DNA of 64,000 nt from NCBI GenBank assembly GCA_002189035.1, contig NEEC01000017.1, positions 2,356,001 through 2,420,000 on the forward strand, written 5' to 3'. This document shows, piece by piece, positions 44,290 through 55,600 of the stretch; positions within the stretch are counted from its first letter, which is position 1, and each line of letters begins with the position of its first letter. The stretch comes from Utricularia gibba (taxonomy: Eukaryota; Streptophyta; Magnoliopsida; Lamiales; Lentibulariaceae). The position numbers were made by a program, and so were the translations under genes. Below the pieces are notes generated by a model that was not told the DNA's origin, ran no database searches, and saw nothing but the letters and a program-made list of their open reading frames with translations.

Positions 44290-45134
44290 TTAGTAGCCTC
44301 CTTTGAGATCATTGACAACATCATAGGGAATAGGTGTCACGGTTTCCATGGTGGCTCCTTCGACCATAAACCCGGGTTTGGGTCCTTCTGGCTGCCTCTT
44401 GGTGCTGATGATCTTTCCTTCAGCTTTGGCTTCGGCCTTCAACTCATCATTTTTCCTTATCCTCTGCAGAAACTCCTCGTGGCACCTAGACGGCTGGACG
44501 TGCTCCACTCGGACATGGATCCTCTTCCTTATTATCCTATTCCCCACCTGCAATATTTGCAAAACTCCATCACTGAACATCAATGATGCAAAGCTCATAT
44601 GTTCGGCCATTCATTTAGACAAAGATACCAATCATAAAGGGGTTGAAGTCCATCTACACTTATCAAATGACCCGTGCAAATAACACAGACTTAAAGGTAT
44701 GCAATTCACAAACTTTCTCAGAATTTTCATTAGTCACACCCTAAAGACAAATTTGAACCAAGGAACATCAAATTACCCTATATTCTTCTATGCTGAACAA
44801 ACCCCAATTGCAAAAGAAGAAAAAGAAACCGGCCTAATTTGCAGCTAAAAACCACGTATGCAGCAATATATGCAAGAAAGCGGCAAAAATGACGTGCCTG
44901 TTTGTTGACTTCAACACCAACAGCCCTCTTAGTTACGTTCCATACACGACCTGTGCGGCCATGGTAGAACTTGTGAGGCATGCCCTTGTGGATGGAACCA
45001 TTAACCTTAACATCGACATAGTCTCCGATTTTGTAGACCCTCAAGTAGGTCGACAAATGAGTAGGACCCTTCTTACGGAAGGGCCGGGCAAATAGATCCC
45101 TCGTCCGCGACCTCAATCCGTGACCCGCCGGCAT
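44290..45134 (-). CDS. RPL21: 60S ribosomal protein eL21
   Basis: Two coding exons. Exon 1 starts at the ATG at 45132-45134 and encodes [20 protein letters not shown] through [18 protein letters not shown]. Exon 2 encodes [40 protein letters not shown] and the end [16 protein letters not shown]. This is the complete, highly conserved cytosolic ribosomal protein eL21, basic throughout. An upstream in-frame ATG at 45224 would add about 30 residues not seen in the family, so I prefer 45134. A telo-box 51 bases upstream and site II motifs further out fit coordinated control of ribosomal protein genes. Confidence 0.96.
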
Positions 45135-45351
45135 TCTGATTCGTTGAGTCTCTTCCCGGTGGTGGAACAGAGGCGAAGTGAGAATTAGGGTTATTTCAGT
45201 GAAAGAGGCCGCAAAATGAGCCATCTAAATTGGGCCATCCGAAAGCTTATGGGCTAGGCCTATCAGATTCAAGGGCCTATATCGCATAAATCAATTATTT
45301 CAATATTTTTTATTTTCAATTAATTATGGGTAACATCAATATTGTGTCATT
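45135..45351 (-). promoter_or_regulatory. eL21 promoter: telo-box plus site II cluster
   Basis: TTAGGGTT (AACCCTAA on the gene strand) lies at 45185-45192. Site II type motifs follow at 45231-45236 (TGGGCC), 45250-45255 (TGGGCT) and 45273-45278 (GGGCCT). This spacing is typical of plant ribosomal protein promoters. Confidence 0.65.
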
Positions 45352-46494
45352 CTAACAGCATGATATTATTCCGAGATACAAAAGAGTCAATAGACTAGCA
45401 CTAGACCAGGTGCGCCGCCCTGCTCCGGTGGCTCCGCTTACTCTAAGTTCCACTGGTTTGAGAATTCCTATGTCATATATGGGCGTAAAATCACTCTCGA
45501 AGAGCCCGAAGTTCCTCTCGCAGGTCGGCCCCGGCTTAAGGTCTTCATTGAACAGCGCAAAAATGTACGTCTCGAATGTCCTGTTTGGCCGGAGGGGCGT
45601 CCCGATGCCGGAACTCACATGCCTCACCACCTTGAAGTTGTACTCCGCCGCCTTCTGCGCATCGAGCCCCACCTGCCCTTCGTCCCCTCTCGACGGCCAT
45701 CCCGTTTCCGCGATCACGATATCCACGTCGGGGAACCCGATGCGCGCCATCGCAAAAAACACTGCGTCCATCTGCGCGTCAAGCATGTTGGTGTAGGTGA
45801 GGTTGGTGCCTTGGTCGAGGAAGCCGGCGTTGGGCCGGAACAGAGCGTAGTCCAAGGTGTCCGTGTCGGTGCATTCGAGGTAGGGGTAGGGGTTGATCAT
45901 GAACGGGGAGCCCGAGTCGTTCAGGAACGCCAGAAGCGGTTGCAGGACGTGGACGTCGTAGCCCTCCCTGAACCTCCCCTGAGACGGGGGACTCGAGACG
46001 GAGAGTACGGCCAGTGCGTGGGTCGTGGAGACCTTGATCCTTCGGTCCAACGACTCGCTCACCAGCGCTTCGTGCAACGCGCGCATCGCGGGGACGAGGC
46101 TGGAGATCAGGACCCGGCTACCGCTGGAGATCACCTCGTTCCCGACGAGTATTCTGATCACATCGGTGTCGTGGGTGTACGGAATGATGCTGGATCTGAT
46201 CCATTGAAGGGCGGAGTCAGGGGTTATGAGCTGAGGGATCTGCTGGTTCGGCACAGTGACCATCACTTCGACTCCCGAGCCTCTGAATGCTGTTAACATG
46301 GTTGGGTTGGTGTTGAAGAAGCGGACACGATCGACCCGGGTGTATTCCGATAGAAATCGCGCCACCTCCGCCGCCGGGGGAAGGTTGCTGGCCAATGTGC
46401 CGTAGTTGATGCCGATGTGACTGACCTCAGCAACGCCTTGGGAGAAAAGAAGGAGCGGGGGGAATATGAGGAGACCGAGAAAAGGCTTCCCCAT
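45352..46494 (-). CDS. Glucan endo-1,3-beta-glucosidase, GH17, probably GPI-anchored
   Basis: Intronless in the visible frame, 380 residues from the ATG at 46494. The start MGKPFLGLLIFPPLLLFSQG makes a clear secretion signal; an ATG 39 codons upstream would bury that signal, so I reject it. The GH17 barrel starts at IGINYGTLASNLPP. The catalytic acid Glu120 lies in ILVGNEV and the nucleophile Glu263 in IAETGWPSRG. INPYPYLEC and YIFALFNEDLKPGPTCERNF are also conserved. A hydrophobic C-terminus (SASLLTLLYLGIISCC) after an Arg/Ser stretch could be a GPI signal, and no X8/CBM43 domain is present. The enzyme should hydrolyse callose in the wall or at plasmodesmata. The coding sequence is GC-rich. 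Confidence 0.93.
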   Translation of the reverse strand: MGKPFLGLLIFPPLLLFSQGVAEVSHIGINYGTLASNLPPAAEVARFLSEYTRVDRVRFFNTNPTMLTAFRGSGVEVMVTVPNQQIPQLITPDSALQWIRSSIIPYTHDTDVIRILVGNEVISSGSRVLISSLVPAMRALHEALVSESLDRRIKVSTTHALAVLSVSSPPSQGRFREGYDVHVLQPLLAFLNDSGSPFMINPYPYLECTDTDTLDYALFRPNAGFLDQGTNLTYTNMLDAQMDAVFFAMARIGFPDVDIVIAETGWPSRGDEGQVGLDAQKAAEYNFKVVRHVSSGIGTPLRPNRTFETYIFALFNEDLKPGPTCERNFGLFESDFTPIYDIGILKPVELRVSGATGAGRRTWSSASLLTLLYLGIISCC

Positions 46495-47117
46495 TGAAGA
46501 CGGAGAAGAGGCGACGGCCTGCGGAGTGATGGGGACATGATCTCCGGTGAGTGGAATGCTCTTCAAAAGTTGGTGTTCTTTCCTTGTGCCGGGAGACCAA
46601 GAATACCACATATTTCCCCCTTTTTTATTTTTTTAAAAATAAGAATATTATTTATTAATTTTTTAGATTAAAACTGATTATTAAATATTTTTGTATTATG
46701 AGCCCATTACAAGGTCATAATTAATTTAAAAATAATCAAAAAAATTTTCTTTCTTTTTAAAAATTAAATTACATTTATTTTGTCAAGTAATTGAGATATT
46801 GTAACCAAGCGACTGTGAATTCTGCTCACCGGGTTTGCAATTTCTGCAATGTGGAGCTTGATGGAGGATAAAGCTTAAATCTGATAATAATGGCGGAGTC
46901 AAAGAGGTTAGGACGCCAGCTCCCTGCATTACCCATTTACCATACTGGTTAAGAGCACCCCCAATTCTGATTTTGCCGCGAAACTTGGGCTGTCGCGCCA
47001 AATCGATTCCCGTTAGTGCCTGAGGCACGGAACCCTTCATTTTCCCCCCACTATCGCCCCCTCTCCTTCTCTTCCGCACGCGTGCTCTGAAGCTAGTTTG
47101 CTTATCGATCTTTGGGA
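46495..47117. promoter_or_regulatory. Divergent promoter, GH17 and ATXR6, with E2F sites
   Basis: The AT-rich left part is probably the GH17 promoter. Near ATXR6, TTTTGCCGCGAAA at 46971-46983 contains overlapping E2F consensus sites (TTTSSCGS) on both strands. GCGCCAAA at 46995-47002 is a perfect TTTGGCGC on the minus strand. These lie about 115-145 bases before the ATXR6 ATG. Confidence 0.6.
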
Positions 47118-48914
47118 ATGCCGTCGCTCAGGAAGAGGACAAGAGCTCCCAGTCCGATGGCGTCGGACCCTGAGCTACTTTCCGATGAGGAAGAAGATTA
47201 CAGCGATTTGTGTTGCCAGAAATGTGGATCGGGCCAACGCCCCGCGGAGCTTCTCATCTGCGACAAGTGCGATTGTGGGTTTCATACATTTTGCCTCCGC
47301 CCAGTTCTCACCGCCGTTCCCAAAGGACAGTGGTTCTGCCCATCCTGTTCCTCTCACAGAAATGTCACCAGTACGCACTTTCTGGGTTTTCTTCACTGAT
47401 TTTTGTGATGTTTTGTTTCGCGCTGCATTTTATTTTTGGGAGGTGATTTGTATCGCATTCTGTCGATTGAGTCGCATAACTTATTCCAATTGCTTGCAGC
47501 TTATTATCAATCTGGCGGTTTTGTTTTGCGCATTCTGTCAAACCAAAATTTGACATTCTGAAAACCAAAGTTTTGCGTCTTTCGTTTGCAGGCTTCCCTC
47601 TCGTTCAAACCAAAATTGTTGATTTTTTCCGCATTCAAAGATGCTCACAAGTATCTGAAAATCTTTGTTCAGGTAAGAGGCATCTTCAATATATCTGGTA
47701 CATAAAAATTCACCCATTTCCGGTTTGAATAACATATCATGCGTTATCTCAAGAGGGTGGGTGTTAAAGCACTATGACTTGTTGGCTGTTGAATGATCGC
47801 ATTTGTTATCTTGACTGCTCCACAGAATTGAAAAAAAGGCGAAAGCGAAATACTGTACTTGTTATGTCGAAGAAACGAAGAAAGCTACTGCCTTTCAATC
47901 CAAGTGAAGATCCTCTTCGGAGACTAGAGCAGATGGCGTCTTTGGCCACAGCACTTACAGCAACTGGCACAGCGTTCAGCAATGATTTAACTTATGTTCC
48001 TGGCATGGCCCCCAGATCTGCAAATTGTGCTGCCCTTGAAAGAGGTGGAATGCAGGTGCTTATCTAACCGTTTCCTCTCTCTGTTTCGAGTCAATGCATT
48101 CGGTTCGAGTAGTGGAGTTGTTTGGGGTTGTAAAGGCTTATTGTTGCTTGCTTTGAATAGAATGCTAGGAGAGAATCAAGTTAGTTGAATGAAGTAGAGG
48201 GAACTGGACATGGTGTTTGCAGTAGTTTAGCTGCTTCTTGTTCAGTTGCTCGATCAGACGATTACGCACTTTGCAGGTTCTGCCGAAGGATGATGCTGAA
48301 ACGTTGAAGCTCTGCAAGCAGATGATGGAGCGGGGAGAATGGCCTCCTCTTAACGTTATTTTTGATCCTGTAGAGGGGTTCGATCTCTCCCCCGCCATAT
48401 TCCCCATGTTGATAAGCTTCTCCATTCTATGTATCGCTTCTGTAACTTCCTGTTGTCCCGCAGGTTTACAGTGGAAGCAGATAGATCGATACGGGACCTC
48501 ACGATAATCACAGAGTACGTCGGAGATGTCGACTACCTGAGGAATAGAGAACACGACGGTGGAGATAGCATGATGACGCTTCTAACCGCCACGAACCCCT
48601 CAAAGAGCCTAGTCATCTGCCCCGATAGGCGCAGCAACATCGCCCGCTTCATCAACGGCATCAACAACCATACCAAGTACCTGATATCCATCCCTTTTCA
48701 TACGTATCTGCAATCAAGGGAACTCATTCTCAAGCATCGGTCTTTTTGATGCAGGGGAGGGAAGAAGAAGCAGAATGTGAAGTGTGTGCGGTTTGATGTG
48801 GATGGCGAATGCCGAGTTCTTCTCATTGCGAGCAGAGACATCCGGAAAGGGGAGAGGCTCTACTACGACTACAACGGATACGAGAACGAGTATCCGACGG
48901 AGCACTTCGTATGA
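47118..48914 (+). CDS. ATXR6: Histone H3K27 monomethyltransferase, ATXR6-like
   Basis: A spliced gene whose N-terminal PHD finger (CCQKCGSGQRPAELLICDKC to VPKGQWFCPSC) reads the unmodified H3 N-terminus. A PCNA-interacting motif follows (QTKIVDFFRI), then a nuclear basic stretch (KKRRKLLPFNPS). The SET domain comes last: FTVEADRSIRDLTIITEYVG, DVDYLRNREHDGGDSMMTLL, CPDRRSNIARFINGINNH, KGERLYYDYNGYENEYPTEH, ending FV. These enzymes place H3K27me1 on newly deposited H3.1 during S phase and restrain over-replication of heterochromatin. The short N-terminus without a plastid leader fits ATXR6 rather than ATXR5. One intron (about 48378-48463) has an unusual donor GTTCGA but joins GG/G in frame to give EGFTVEAD. 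E2F sites upstream fit S-phase expression. Confidence 0.95.
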
Positions 48915-49329
48915 TCCTGAACAAAACACAGTATCTTCTAAAGGCGTAGACTTACAGTCAGCTCATCCACATCTATTTTGTCGATGATTTGTCATAGATG
49001 GAAACCATGGTTGATTTTCCTCTGAAAAAATGGAGGTTTAACTTGGATAAATGTTGCCAAAAAACCAACTCCTGCTGCGACGAGCCTTCTCCTGTATCGG
49101 TTTTTGAACTCCGGAAGACAAGTGTAAATAAATCCTGGTTAAACCCTAGCTGATAGTGTTTTGCTTTTACCCACAGTTTTTCTCGCGAGCATTGAGTGGG
49201 TAGTGTGGGTCGAGGGTTCAGGAACATTTTGCTGCCTGCAGTTGCACGACAGGAAACAGTGTTGAATCTCTTGGTTTTGCTTTTAAAAACAAATGTCTAG
49301 AGTTTTGACTTCCCATCACACAGAGTGAT

Positions 49330-49737
49330 GTATACAAACAAACCTCAGTTTTCTGAAGAGCAATCCTGGTTCCTGGTTATGACGTCACCCCATTCATGGA
49401 TGATCATCCTGGGGACGATGAAGTTTTGTTATCTTCCACTGGTAAACCGAGCAGCATCCCACTGTATGAACTTTTTCTCCTGTGAACGTAGAATCAGATG
49501 ATGCTCTTCTATTTCTTCGCATTCTGCAGGAAAAGATGCAACCGATGACTTTGAGGATGTTGGCTACAGTGATTCAGCAAGGGAGATGATGACCAAATAT
49601 TACTCAGCAACCGTACCACAGAGTTTGTCATAAAGATATTGCAGTTCCTTGTACCTCTCTTGATCTTGGGGTTGGCCCTTGCTGTCCAACACTACACCAA
49701 GGAGAGGAAAGACTGGATATCCTCGTCATGTTGATGG
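49330..49737 (+). pseudogene. Truncated cytochrome b5 gene remnant
   Basis: Two former exons remain. The first keeps YDVTPFMDDHPG and DEVLLSST, with a haem-ligand HPG, followed by an intact-looking intron (GTAAACC to TTCTGCAG). The second keeps KDATDDFEDVGYSDSAREMM and then, after a deletion and frame change, the tail anchor EFVIKILQFLVPLLILGLAL and AVQHYTKER. The first exon with the N-terminus is missing, part of the exon before YDVT is deleted, and a TAA stop interrupts the second exon just before the anchor. The retained intron shows that this is a genomic duplicate and not a retrocopy. Functional cytochrome b5 is an ER electron carrier for desaturases and P450s; this copy cannot make it. 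Bases 48915-49329 hold the ATXR6 3' end and no gene. Confidence 0.85.
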
Positions 49738-49746
49738 TGGTTCTGT

Positions 49747-52210
49747 CTATCCATTGTTGGGATTTCTATTGACAGCATCATGTGCTTGCCACGAAGGTTG
49801 ATTGCCACTGGTTGAAATGGGCATGATCGAAGCCTTTTGGTACCTTAGCTTCTCAATTTCCCTTTCCAGATACTCAAGAGTTGTATCAGTCACATGATTG
49901 GGTGCACATCCAGCATCCAGCATCATCTTCAAGAACTTGTTAGCCTCCTTGAGCTTACCCGCTTTGCTGTGAACTTCAATCAGAGTATTGTAAGTCACTA
50001 CATCAGGATTTGTCCCACTGCTCCTCATTTGCTGAAAAAGCCTACCTACATCTTCGAGTCGGCCTGCCTTTCCAAGACAATGGATCAATGTGTTATACAT
50101 AACTATATCAAGGAAACCGCCATCCTTTTGTAACTTGTCGAGGACAGAACTTGCAAGATCTGCCCTCCCTATCTTTCCAAGTCCCTGTATGATCAAATTG
50201 TAGGTAGCTATGTCTGCAGGATAGGTGTTCTCACCCATGGTTTGAAGAACACCCCACACCTCCTTGAAGTACCCTTTCTTTATGAATGAACTCATCATTG
50301 AATTGTAGGTGTAACTTACAGGAGTCACTCCCATTTTGCTGAAAACCTCAAAGAGCTTGCAAGCTAAGCTCAACTTCCCCTTGGCCAAGAAAATAGATAG
50401 AAATGTGTTCACCATGTCGATGTCGAAAAACTGTTCGCCTTTCGACATGACCCTGATTCCTCGAGAGCTCTCAAAAAATTGGGAAGAAGAAGCATAGTCT
50501 TGGCCAGATGACATCTCTCTGGCCAATTGATCCATGTATGGAGAAGATGACCACTCATCCCATCCTGACCATTGCCATCTTCACCGACGCTGCTATCATC
50601 TGGTCGGGTGTCTATGGAATTGGTGAGTTCCAAGACTTTGGTAACATCAGGTACCGGTGGAAACATGGGAGTAAAATCTTTATCTTTGCTCTGTGAACTC
50701 TTCAGTGCACTTTCCATCTTAGATTTCCAGTTGAAAACATTTGGAACCAAATTCCCATCTCTGATATGCTTCATTAGCCTCTCTGTCCAGTCCCACTTTC
50801 CCGTCCTGTGTAAAGCTATCAACAATGAAGTTACAGTAACCAAATCAACCACAAAACCTCGAGCCTCCATCTCTTCCACCAACTGCAATGCTTCTTCGAG
50901 CCGATCCTCACGACAAAGGTTCAGAATGACGATACTGAAACTGATCCCATCAATGAAATCATTGCCCTTCCGTTTAAGATCAGTAAAAAGACAATAGGCA
51001 GCTTCAGGTCTCCCATTTCTGTACAGTCCATTCAAAAGTATGTTATATGTTGAGCATGAAGACCTTACTCCATTTTCGACCATCGTCTCGAAAAAACTGC
51101 AGGCCTCCGTCAGCTTCCTTGACTTGAACAAACCATCTAGGAGAGAATTATATGCTACAGTTTCTGTTTCTACACCATTATAATGCATCTCCCTGAAAAT
51201 CTTCATTGCATCGTTGATCCTATAGGATTTAGAACAGCCCTGAATCAGTATTCTGTATGTGAATGAATCAGGCTCATGACCTGATGAATCTTTCAGCTCC
51301 TTCCACACGACAAGGGCATCGTTCACCTTCCCGAGCAAGCAAAGCACTTGGATCAAGCTGTTGTATGTACACAGATCAGGATAAACTGAACCTCCCTTGT
51401 CTTTCATCTCCTTAAACAGACACAGAGAAGTCTTCAGGTCACCCCATGATCCAAATGCATGAATGCAAATGTTGTAACCCCATTTATCTGATGGATAAAG
51501 CTTCGTCTCCCGCAGCCTCTGAAAAACATCCCTGAACTCATCCTTCAATCCCCCTTCTTCAGGCCAGCAAGTAACTCATTACATGCAAAAGCGTCAGGAA
51601 TGGAACAAGTATCAAGGAGCTTGTAGAAAACCGACAAAGCTATGGAAATCTGATTCTTCCTAACAAGAGCTACAACAACAGGGCAATACACATCCGGGCT
51701 CAAACATGTGTTCATCAATTCTTTCTCAGCGTAATCCAAAACTTGTAGAGCAAACTCAAATTTTTGTGCCTTGATCAACCCACTGAGAATCAGCTTCAAG
51801 GTACCCGAATCAAGCGTCAGCCCATCACGTTTCATCATGGAAAGAAGCTCGACAACGTGGTGGTTGTACCGGTGAGGGAAGAAGAAGATTGCTTTCAGCA
51901 TCTGCGAATAGGTCGTGACAGAATGCTTGTAACCGGGAAGCGAAGATAGCCATTTGAAAAAAGCCAACTTCCTGGACACACCAACAGAACCCCGGCGAAT
52001 CACTTGGAGAACGACGTCTTCAGTGAAGGTAATGGAACCCACATCCTTCGACAGAGAATTTAATCCCCCATTCTCCGATAAAGCCTTGGTTATGGAGGCA
52101 ACTACTAGAACGTCACAAAGCTGGGCGGTCGCCGCCTTCGCAGACACCGTGGAACAGAATCTAGGGCAGAAGCGCAGGGGCGAGCCAAGACGATACCCAA
52201 GCATACGCAT
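49747..52210 (-). CDS. PPR protein, At4g01570-like, with two frame breaks
   Basis: An intronless P-class pentatricopeptide repeat gene. Three overlapping frames (51545-52210, about 50560-51548, and 49747 to about 50560) together give about 810 residues, close to the length of At4g01570-type proteins. Repeats are clear throughout, for example TYNSLIQVLCLLGKVNDALV, AYNSLLDGLFKSRKLTEA, MYNTLIHCLGKAGRLEDVG and TYNTLIEVHSKAGKLKEANK. The N-terminus (MRMLGYRLGSPLRFCPRFCS) suggests an organelle presequence. Breaks lie at a C5 run at 51550-51554 (G5 on the gene strand) and at a C3 run at 50559-50561. Each needs one extra base to restore continuity. Both sit in homopolymers, so sequencing deletions are as likely as real mutations. 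PPR proteins bind organellar RNA; the target is unknown. Confidence 0.85.
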
Positions 52211-52677
52211 TCCTCTTCGCCCTCGATCATGATGATCAGAAACAAAAGCGCATCACTCAAGTCGTTCCACCGGAATTCTTCGCAAAAGCACACCTTGGAA
52301 GCGGTAAGAAAATCGACAAGGCGGGCGGCGACAAGAGAACGGGGTTGTAATATTTTGTCGAGTTTTTACAATTTTATTAATTAATGAATAATCAATGAAT
52401 AATATTATGAAGGGGTTTTGCAAAAATAAAGAATAGAAAAATGGGTGTAATTTGGAGGTCCTCCTGCATGAAAGCAATGTAAGAAGAAGCATTACGCACA
52501 ACTGTAGCGCTAAGTCACCTCCCTCCAATGGCGTCTGGATGGATATCCCGCCTCAGCAGAAGCAGCAGCCATCAGCTACCCACCACATAAATGGAGCATA
52601 CAACTCACTCAACATGAATCAGACAGGCGGGGGCTTGCTGGACAACCCCGCCGTCTCCGGAATCCATGGAAAACAGT
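52211..52677. other. Spacer between PPR start and kinase 3' end
   Basis: No gene is visible. The right part is presumably the 3' UTR of the CDPK-related kinase and the left part the PPR promoter, both on the minus strand. The sequence is AT-rich around 52360-52440. Confidence 0.4.
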
Positions 52678-55600
52678 TCAGTGCCGGACCCGGGGGTTGG
52701 CGTTGCGGATGGTGACGCCGTGCAGGAACTTCGTGAACCCGAGAAAACTCAGGTGACCATCGGAGGGCCTGATCCAGTCCTTGAGCTGGGAGTAAGCTGA
52801 GGCACCTAAATTGAGTTCCTGAGATGGGATTTTTGGATGTGAGAGAGGAAAAAAAAAAGGCAGTGATATCAGTTCCTTGGAGCTAAGTAGACCTGTGCCA
52901 GTTCCTTGACGGAGATGATGCGGTTGCCTTCTCGCTCGAAGGCCTGAAATGCAGCACTCGCGATCTCCTCCCATCTTTCAAGTGCCTCGAGCTGGTGAGG
53001 GCTGGTGGATGCAGCGCAGAACTCTTCCCAGTCCATGATTTTATGAGACAGTGGCTCCATCTGCGTTTTTCAAGACCAAAGATGAAGATTTCTCAGTAAC
53101 TAGTGCTAAGGGAATCAACCAACAACCTTTTCCTAGATCTTACTTAACGTACAGATCATGCAAAGCTATCCTCAAAAGATTTTACCCCGAGAAAAAATAA
53201 AGGAACTGATTCTTTGCCATCCTCGACAGACAAAAGTAACAAAGTGATCATCAAAAGAAAAAGCCATTACCATGTTCAGAATATCAGCGACCCTCGATTC
53301 CTTCATGGCATCTGTTGCGTTTCTCACAAGGCCCTTGAAATCAAAACAAGAGTTGCTGGTCAGGGAGCTGCTGAAAGAAACAAAGAGTGGAGATAAAAAG
53401 ACTGCACACCATCCGAAAATTGTCGAGGGAGACATGCCCATCTATTGGTTCTAAAAGCTCAAACTGGGCCCGGAGATAAAGTAGCTCCTCTTCAGTCAAG
53501 GCTTTTGAGAGTGCCTGCACGACAGGCACACATTCCTTAAAGAACAGTTCAACAACAGGAAAGGTAAAAGGTTGCAGTAGTAGACAAAGAGGAATGATGG
53601 TCTTATGATAGAATGCCGCATCACGAATTGGGAACATATATGTGCCTTATGAAGGATAAAACTTGAACATGATATTGGTGGTCGTTCAGAGCACTTACTT
53701 TTAGAGCATCACGCCTCAAGGGTGAGGCTCGAATATAGGATTTCACTAGTCTGTATATCATGATATCCAAAGGAATACTGCAGTTTAAATCCCTTAACCA
53801 TGGATGGGCTGAAGATCACAGAGATAAGTCAGCATTATCACCCTATATGAGTACTTTTACAAAAGAAAAACTCACTCAATGCTTGTGCTGCAGTCATTCT
53901 TTTCCTGTGGTCCCTATTGAGAAGCCTTTTAACAAAGTCCTTGGCTTGTGGTGATACTGAGGGCCATGGTGCATCGTGAAAGTTGGGATCAGCTCTGAGG
54001 ACAGAACGGAAAATCCCAGATTCTGTGCGAGCCCAAAAAGGCCTGCTTCCACATAATAAGATGTATGTTATCACACCAATGCTCCAGATATCTGCTTCAG
54101 TGCTGTATGATCTGTGAAGTACTTCAGGTGCCACATAATATGCACTGCCGACGATATCATTCAGACGCTCATCTGCAATTATGGATCAACAGATCTGTGT
54201 TATCCACAAAGATCATCGAAAAGGGCAAAGAAAAAGCCATGGTTACAGTGCAATGGCAGTTCCAATGAGCTAGGAGAATTTCTGTTTATATACTCAAATG
54301 AAAAGGATTGAGATGCACCTGGACGAATAAAATCAGATAGACCGAAATCTATGACCTTCATGGGAGCATCTTCATCTTTCGTTGCAAACAGAAAATTCTG
54401 CAAGAAATACAGAAAAAAGAAATCCTAAAGGGCCGGAAGCTACCAATCAACATTACTCTACATTATTGAGTCATTAGGAACCATTCACTCAGTATGAAAT
54501 CCTTTTTACCTCGGGTTTCAGGTCCCGGTGGACAACACCTTGTAAATGACAAAAGGCAACAACACTCAGCATCTGTGCAACTATAATTTTGGCGTCCTCT
54601 TCTGTGTACCTTCCACCTCTGCACCAGAGATGCAGTGACAAATCAAGAGAAACCATAGAGTGGTTTTCGCATATCCAGTGTGATTACCTCGACAAAATTC
54701 TATCCAGCAGTTCACCTCCTTCACACAATCTATCAAAAAGAAAACTTAATTAAACGCTTGTCAATGACAAATGTACTCTTAGTAAGAAGCGTAAAAGGAA
54801 AGAACTTACTCCATTACTACATAGACATTATTTGCATCTTCAAATGCATCATAAAACTTTATCAAGTTAATATGTCCAGATAAAGCCTTCAAAATCTTGA
54901 CCTCCCTTCTAACATCCTCAATAGCTATTGCTGTCGTCATCTGTACAAGAAATGGGAAATGGCAAAGGTCATTCACCCCCTCAAACACATAAAAATGCAG
55001 CTCAGTGGGTTGCATCGAAGTAGGAGAACTATTAAGAGAACGATTTGGATTAAGCTAGGCAGCTCTGGACAACCATTGAACTTCCTAAAATAAAAATGCT
55101 ACTTGAAGTTCCAATCACGGAAGGGGCAGCACTTGTCAGCAAGTGGTGGAGCAACGAAGATCCGGGAAGTCTCAACCCGCGAAGATGAATGGCGCGCGAC
55201 CTCTGTTCCTCCCATGAGAAGCAACCCTCAATTAGATTGGGAAAAAGGCCTTATCATACTTGGGCCTCAACATTCCAAACTACTGGCCCAAGAAGAAGCA
55301 TCTGAAGCCCAGTCCATGAAAGAAGTCCTAGTAAATTCTGGCTGCTACACAGTAGATGAACAAGAGGACTAATCTACAGACTAAAGGCAACGGTCATATT
55401 TTAGGCCTGATATGATCCAACGGGCAACTCTCCTCATCTATATAAATCCCTGTTTGCTTTATGAAAAAAAAAAAAAGTTCTTTTCGATCCAAAAACAATA
55501 GTCAATATCCACAAACTTCAACATTCTCTCAACGTTCAACCAAGTCTCCAACAAAATCAAGCAGCCAAAAATACTTTTATGGTGAACCCGACGTGAAGAT

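Noticed and set aside
45135-45224. Upstream ATG for eL21 at 45224
   Set aside because: It adds residues absent from the conserved family; the telo-box and leader lie in this stretch.
45619-46296. 225-codon plus-strand frame opposite GH17
   Set aside because: Antisense shadow of the GC-rich glucanase gene, rich in Arg/His without any domain.
46495-46611. Upstream ATG for the GH17 protein at 46611
   Set aside because: It would place 39 polar residues before a typical secretion signal.
55134-55379. The 80-residue frame in the left LTR as a separate gene
   Set aside because: It is the LTR copy of the polyprotein tail and has no start of its own.
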